NCBI GenBank assembly: GCA_964428355.1
Contig: CAYRYU010000012.1
Location: 41,584-105,583, forward strand
Origin: CAYRYU01 sp964428355
GTDB taxonomy: Bacteria; Muiribacteriota; Ozemobacteria; Ozemobacterales; Ozemobacteraceae
Direction: 5' to 3'
DNA: 64,000 nt
The notes beneath the pieces are model-generated. The model was not told the DNA's origin. It did not search any database and worked only from the letters and a program-made list of their open reading frames with translations. Below, in pieces: positions 60,287 to 64,000 of the stretch (the stretch's first letter is position 1; the number at the start of each line of letters is the position of its first letter). The position numbers were made by a program, and so were the translations under genes.

Positions 60287-60814
60287 ATGAGGACGAAACC
60301 TTTTCTCCCCATGCTGGGAACGCTTCTGGCGTTCCTGGTGGCCTTCGGGCCCGCATGGGGCCAGGTAGGCCCCGGCCACGGTTCGCCCGTCGTCAGGGAG
60401 GCCGCCCCGACCCCGCCGTTCGAAATCTGTACGGCGACCTTCGACCGGAATCGGCCCAACGGGTGGGAAATCCCAGCCCGTGAGCTCGCCGTGGCCTGCC
60501 AGGCCACCCACAGCCTGGCCCGCCGGGCTCTGCACCCGCTCGACCTGAAGCATCTCCAGATCCGCAATGCCCTGGCCGAAACCGACCGGTATGCCCAGGA
60601 ACTGGCCAACGAGGCAGCCTCCCCCGAGGTCACCCTCAAGTCCCTCCGGTTCCGGATGTCGCGTATCTCGATGTGGGCGAACACCGCCGCCTTGCACCTG
60701 GCGGAAGCCAAGAATTCGAAGGCCATCCAGAAGGTGCGGGAGCACTGGGTGAACACCGAACGGCTGTGGAAATCCCTGGAAAGCCAGCTCGGCCAGGGGT
60801 TCGCCTCCGACTGA
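60287..60814 (+). CDS. Secreted helical protein of unknown function
   Basis: 175 residues. A signal peptide (LPMLGTLLAFLVAFGPAWG, cut after GQ) is followed by an all-helical mature part with regular heptads (LDLKHLQIRNALAETDRYAQ, LRFRMSRISMWANTAALHLA). Only two cysteines are present in the mature part. No family is recognised. The ATG follows AGGAGAGACGCAGCC. It is 71 bases before the clostripain-like gene and probably co-transcribed, so it may be a partner or substrate of that protease; this is inferred from position only. Confidence 0.65.
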   Translation: MRTKPFLPMLGTLLAFLVAFGPAWGQVGPGHGSPVVREAAPTPPFEICTATFDRNRPNGWEIPARELAVACQATHSLARRALHPLDLKHLQIRNALAETDRYAQELANEAASPEVTLKSLRFRMSRISMWANTAALHLAEAKNSKAIQKVREHWVNTERLWKSLESQLGQGFASD

Positions 60815-60885
60815 TCTTGTTGGGGCCCCCACCCCCCCCTCCGCCCGTGGTATCCTTGGGGCATCCCTTGACCGGAGGCGCTTCC

Positions 60886-62103
60886 ATGAAACGTTCCACC
60901 CTCCTCACACTGGCCGTCCTGGCCGTCCTGCTCGGGGCCCCCGCCCTGCAGGCGATGAACGAGTGGACGGTGATCGTCTATGTGTCCAACGATGACCACG
61001 ACCCGGCGATCGCCGAGGCCAACGCCCGGAACTTCAAGAACATGGCCCGGATCGGATCGGGCAAAGGATACGAGGTCCTAATCCAGGTCGACGGGGGTCC
61101 GCCGAAGAAGACCGCCCACGGCTCCGCCCCGGATGCTCCTTTCAGCGGCACGGAGCGGTTCCTGGTACAGCGCGGGGAACTGGTCGGCGAAGGTCGTCTG
61201 GGGGAGAAGAACATGGGTTCCCCCTACACCCTGTGGGAATGCCTGAAATGGGCGGCGGAGAAACACCCCGCCCGCCGGTACTGCCTGGTCATCAACAGCC
61301 ACGGGAGCGGGGTTTTTTCCTGGCGCGGCCTAGGCTCCACCAGCAGTTCCCGCCCCGGGGCGGTCAACTTCGACCCGGGCCGCTTCGTCGCCTACGACGA
61401 CACGGACGACGACTGCCTGACCGTCTACGAGGTCGAGGCCGTCCTGAAGGCATTCCGGAAACAGCTGAACCAGGGCCGCCCTCTGGACATCCTGGCCTTC
61501 GACGCCTGCATGCCCGGCAGCATCGAGGCCCTGTTCCAGTTCCGGGAGGTCTTCTCCTTCCTCGTCGGCAGTCCCGAAAGCGTCAACATGGATGCGTTCA
61601 ACTACCACGCCACCCTGAACGCCCTGGCCGACAATCCCCGGCTTTCCCCCGAGACCTTTGCCCAGGCGATCGCCGCCGGCGCCCGAACCCGTCTCATCGG
61701 CGCCTGGAAGACGGCGGGCGCTCAGGAGATCGCCACCGCCCTCGACCGGGTTTCCATCGCCCTCCTGGAAGCGTTGGAAAGCTCTCCCCGCAAGCTCACC
61801 CTTCCCGATCTCGTCACCTACGGCGGCGACGACCGCTACTGGGATCTGGAGAAGTTCGCCCGGGTGCTCAAGAACGGTCAGGGAAACGTCGCCCAGGCTC
61901 CCAACGCCCAGGTCCTGAGGGAACTGGGGGCGGAGCTCCTCGAAGCCCTGCTCCGGGCCCGCACCTCGACCAGGGGCAAACTCTCGGTGGCCTGGCCGAA
62001 AGCCGCCGAGTATCAGGAATTTTTGCTTTGCTACAAAGCCCTCGCCCTGTCCCAGGCCACGCACTGGGACGAAGTGCTAGACACCAACCGTCTCGCCCGC
62101 TGA
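60886..62103 (+). CDS. Clostripain-like (C11 family) cysteine protease
   Basis: 405 residues. A signal peptide (LLTLAVLAVLLGAPALQAM) is followed by a caspase-fold cysteine peptidase. The catalytic His is H139 in LVINSHGSG and the nucleophile is C208 in FDACMPGSIEALFQF. The first strand is WTVIVYVSNDDHDP. C11 enzymes cut after Arg or Lys and are exported; some activate themselves by cleavage. ATG 60886 follows GGAGGCGCTTCC. The open frame upstream runs through the preceding gene in another frame. The gene ends 11 bases before a 47-bp palindrome. Confidence 0.88.
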   Translation: MKRSTLLTLAVLAVLLGAPALQAMNEWTVIVYVSNDDHDPAIAEANARNFKNMARIGSGKGYEVLIQVDGGPPKKTAHGSAPDAPFSGTERFLVQRGELVGEGRLGEKNMGSPYTLWECLKWAAEKHPARRYCLVINSHGSGVFSWRGLGSTSSSRPGAVNFDPGRFVAYDDTDDDCLTVYEVEAVLKAFRKQLNQGRPLDILAFDACMPGSIEALFQFREVFSFLVGSPESVNMDAFNYHATLNALADNPRLSPETFAQAIAAGARTRLIGAWKTAGAQEIATALDRVSIALLEALESSPRKLTLPDLVTYGGDDRYWDLEKFARVLKNGQGNVAQAPNAQVLRELGAELLEALLRARTSTRGKLSVAWPKAAEYQEFLLCYKALALSQATHWDEVLDTNRLAR

Positions 62104-62114
62104 CGAGGTTGACT

Positions 62115-62161
62115 CCGGGGACGTGATACCGAACTTGGGGAAATCCGTATCACGTCCCCGG
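62115..62161. repeat. 47-bp palindromic element downstream of the clostripain-like gene
   Basis: Perfect 15-bp arms (CCGGGGACGTGATAC / GTATCACGTCCCCGG). Only 11 bases after the stop codon, so it may act as an RNA-stabilising or terminating hairpin. The next 313 bases to 62474 show no gene that I can support. Confidence 0.85.
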
Positions 62162-62474
62162 AATCAACGGGATCGGAATACAGGGAACGTTTCCTCGGTG
62201 GCCAGTCAACTGAGGGGATGGCGGAGGACCTGATGTTGGAAGCGGAAGAGCCTCCATCCCGTGGATTTCCCACAGACGGTCGGAAATGATAACTGCGGCC
62301 GGCCAAATGGTTCGCTTCGGGAGGGGTTGTCATTGCATGGAGCCTTGGCAGTTCCCGACCCCTTCGATGGTTTCTTTCCGGAAACTAAACTTCGCGTCTC
62401 CCGAAGCCCCTTTGCGGAGTCCTTCAGAAATCCCAAAGAGGTTGGACCATTTCCCTGCCCAGTATCTCCGAAAT

Positions 62475-62882
62475 TCACCGAAAGCGGAAATGTAAGTATG
62501 GATAGGGGATGACCCTGATAAATGCCAGAATGTGATAAAGAAAAAAGAGTCCAAAGAGGACAAATAGAAAGGAGAAGAAGATATCCAAAACAGTCCCCTC
62601 CTTTCTTAAAAAGGAAACGGGACATGAAGAAAAGCAAATCCAAACGAAGAATACTTCTCCCGATAAAACCCCCCAAAGGCTATCCTGATCCCACATGTCT
62701 ATGTTTGGAATCCCCACTGCCACCCAAAGAAAGAAGGGGAAGAGCCAATAGCGCCTTAAAGAAACCCGTTTCCGGAATGAAAGAGTTTCATTTTTTTCCT
62801 CAATCGAGTTTTCGAAAAAAATCAATGAGATCATGGAAGCTCCCAAGATTCCCCAAAAAATCAACTCCTCAGGTCGAAACAT
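62475..62882 (-). CDS. Small membrane protein, AT-rich
   Basis: 135 residues, about four hydrophobic segments (ELIFWGILGASMISLIFFEN, YWLFPFFLWVAVGIPNIDMW, LSGEVFFVWICFSSC, FSFLFVLFGLFFLYHILAFI). No family is recognised. The base composition is clearly more AT-rich than the rest of the window, suggesting that it came in from elsewhere. ATG 62882 follows GGAGGCAAG. Confidence 0.6.
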   Translation of the reverse strand: MFRPEELIFWGILGASMISLIFFENSIEEKNETLSFRKRVSLRRYWLFPFFLWVAVGIPNIDMWDQDSLWGVLSGEVFFVWICFSSCPVSFLRKEGTVLDIFFSFLFVLFGLFFLYHILAFIRVIPYPYLHFRFR

Positions 62883-63037
62883 CTTGCCTCCACAAAGGTT
62901 CCTCTGTTACGCAATTCCGAATGAACGTGAGCCTTTGCAGGGAAAGCCCAGCAAAGGATTGCCCGAACCATCAAGAAGAATGATATTCGAACAGATGACT
63001 CGAAGAAAGGAAATCTTTCCCCTGTTGGCGTTTCTAC

Positions 63038-63334
63038 TCAGGCGTAACCTGGATTTGCTGCGTAAGCGTCTATTCCTTCCTGCAACAGGGAAATGATCCG
63101 GTTGCAAAGGTGGATCTGAGCCTGCAGACGGCGTTTTCCGGCATCGGGCTCGCTCGCTCTTTCTTCCTCGGACGGTCCGGCATCTCCCTTTTGCCCACGC
63201 AAAGCCTGCTCGAGCAGACGACCGATGATCTGCGCCAGAAACGTGCGGCTGTCAGCCGGATCGAGCGGTTTCTTGAGTGCCTTTTCCCCAAGATCGGCGA
63301 GTTGCCGTTCGAGCAGGACTGTAATGATGTGATC
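63038..63334 (-). pseudogene. N-terminal fragment of a DEAD/DEAH-type helicase-like protein
   Basis: A 98-codon open frame without any usable start: LADLGEKALKKPLDPADSRT followed by FLAQIIGRLLEQALRG, then QIHLCNRIISLLQEGIDAYA before a TGA. The LDPADSR...LLEQAL...LCNRII pattern is the N-terminal helical region that I associate with large helicases carrying a phospholipase-D-like or DUF3427 region. It stops long before any helicase motif, and a TAA precedes it. A decayed gene. Confidence 0.5.
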
Positions 63335-63397
63335 TTAAAGGCCTGGTTTCATCTTCCCGAGCCATCATTTATTCAAGATCGATGAGAGAAATGGACT

Positions 63398-63819
63398 TCA
63401 ATTTTTCCTGACAGTCTTTGCTTTCCTGGCGGGCAGTTTGGGAACTCCCAGCCAAGCCAACAACTCTTTCCTGATCCGTTTGCTGAGTTTTCTGGCCAAC
63501 ACAGCCATTTCCTTGCCTGCACTCTCACCGGGATATCGAAACATGACCGCCCCGATGGACATTTCCCGCAATTCATTCCGAGAACAGGACATGACAAGAC
63601 CGGTTTCAACGAGAAGTTCATTCAGAACCTGAAGGTCATGGGTTTTCGGCGGGATCCTTTTCTGAAGAATCAGCCACGCTTTCATGAGCTTTTCGATACA
63701 TTGCTTAGCGTGGAAACAGATTCCGTTGTAGGAGGATTCTTCCTGACCCGGGATTCCCGCTCGAGAATATGGAAGTCTTCTTCCGCCTTCTCGATCCACT
63801 CCTTAACCGTTGCTTTCAT
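63398..63819 (-). pseudogene. HEPN-domain protein, frameshifted
   Basis: HEPN proteins are RNase toxins or partners of MNT nucleotidyltransferases. The start ATG 63819 gives MKATVKEWIEKAEEDFHILE then RESRVRKNP, and the body continues in another frame as SYNGICFHAKQCIEKLMKAW and LILQKRIPPKTHDLQVLNEL. A missing T around 63731-63735 would join them exactly. The usual RxxxxH catalytic motif of active HEPN RNases is not obvious. The ATG lies inside the last codons of the nucleotidyltransferase frame (17-base overlap), as expected for an HEPN/MNT pair. Either a pseudogene or a sequence error. Confidence 0.7.
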
Positions 63820-63955
63820 AGAGAACCTTTCCGTGGTCAAGTGCCATTCGAATCAGTGGATCGCCTTCTCGATACCGCCGTTCCGTATCCTTCGGAAGTC
63901 TTGCCAGGAGATCGATGGAAAACCCCGGATCCGTGGCATCAAGGATTGTAAGCGT
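63803..63955 (-). pseudogene. MNT nucleotidyltransferase, C-terminal fragment
   Basis: The frame reads TILDATDPGFSIDLLARLPK then DTERRYREGDPLIRMALDHG and KVLYESNG before TAA. This is the typical tail of MinD-type (MNT) nucleotidyltransferases that pair with HEPN proteins. A TGA at 63956-63958 closes the frame upstream and the GSxxxGxxxxxSDxDL catalytic motif is not in this piece, so only a remnant, or the end of a frameshifted gene continuing past the window edge, is visible. Confidence 0.5.
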
Positions 63956-64000
63956 TCACCTACCCCCCTCGGGTTTTGAGGGAAGAGTTTGCTGATGAGG

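Noticed and set aside
44052..62161. Palindromic repeats considered as CRISPR
   Set aside because: The copies are hundreds to thousands of bases apart with no regular spacers and no cas genes.

Overview
This 64 kb window is GC-rich chromosomal DNA, densely packed with genes on both strands. It has no rRNA, tRNA, integrase or intact transposase that I can see. The sequence directly shows many class III cyclases, secreted and membrane proteins of unknown function, prepilin-like segments carrying a KACYANMR-type motif, an HD-GYP protein, and small palindromic repeats beginning CCGGGGACGTGATAC. From memory this combination resembles Candidatus Riflebacteria / Ozemobacteria genomes. That placement is an inference, not a database result.

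Layout. 1-6 kb: the start of a TldD-like protease, an HD-GYP phosphodiesterase, a beta-lactamase-fold hydrolase, a two-gene acyl-CoA dehydratase activase pair and a secreted HAD-like protein. 6-17 kb: a TerB/polyproline/TPR protein, a Sel1 protein, a membrane pair whose larger member has two PilP/GspC-like modules, then a cyclase-ATPase-TPR gene followed by a gene with a cyclic-nucleotide-binding fold, which looks like a make-and-sense cAMP unit. 17-22 kb: an accessory patch with PrsW, a nuclease-like protein, a secreted protein bracketed by direct repeats, a STAS pseudogene, a truncated prepilin and tandem repeats. 22-36 kb: a 1798-residue membrane protein with duplicated ectodomains and an embedded pilin-like segment, a four-module Ig-like protein, a hexose-phosphate mutase, and a run of secreted or metal-dependent peptidases (M15, HExxH, M20). 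36-44.5 kb: small proteins, an acyl-CoA-ligase-like enzyme and a very large exonuclease-RecQ-UvrD fusion. 44.5-54 kb: an operon of three surface proteins (a 606-residue protein, VIT-vWA-pilin, ankyrin), an S41 peptidase and a secreted DNA/RNA nuclease. 54-60 kb: two overlapping membrane cyclase genes. 60-64 kb: a secreted helical protein, a clostripain-like protease, a membrane protein, and decayed helicase, HEPN and nucleotidyltransferase fragments.

The strongest biological signal is the cyclase pair at 54-60 kb. One cyclase keeps both metal-binding aspartates but has lost the transition-state Asn and Arg. The other keeps Asn and Arg but has His in place of the first metal Asp. Together they could make exactly one complete active site, as in the mammalian C1/C2 heterodimer. 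The second theme is spread of a pilin-derived segment into non-pilin proteins. The third is a family of 47-bp palindromes, one copy sitting in frame inside the helicase gene and another supplying its stop codon.
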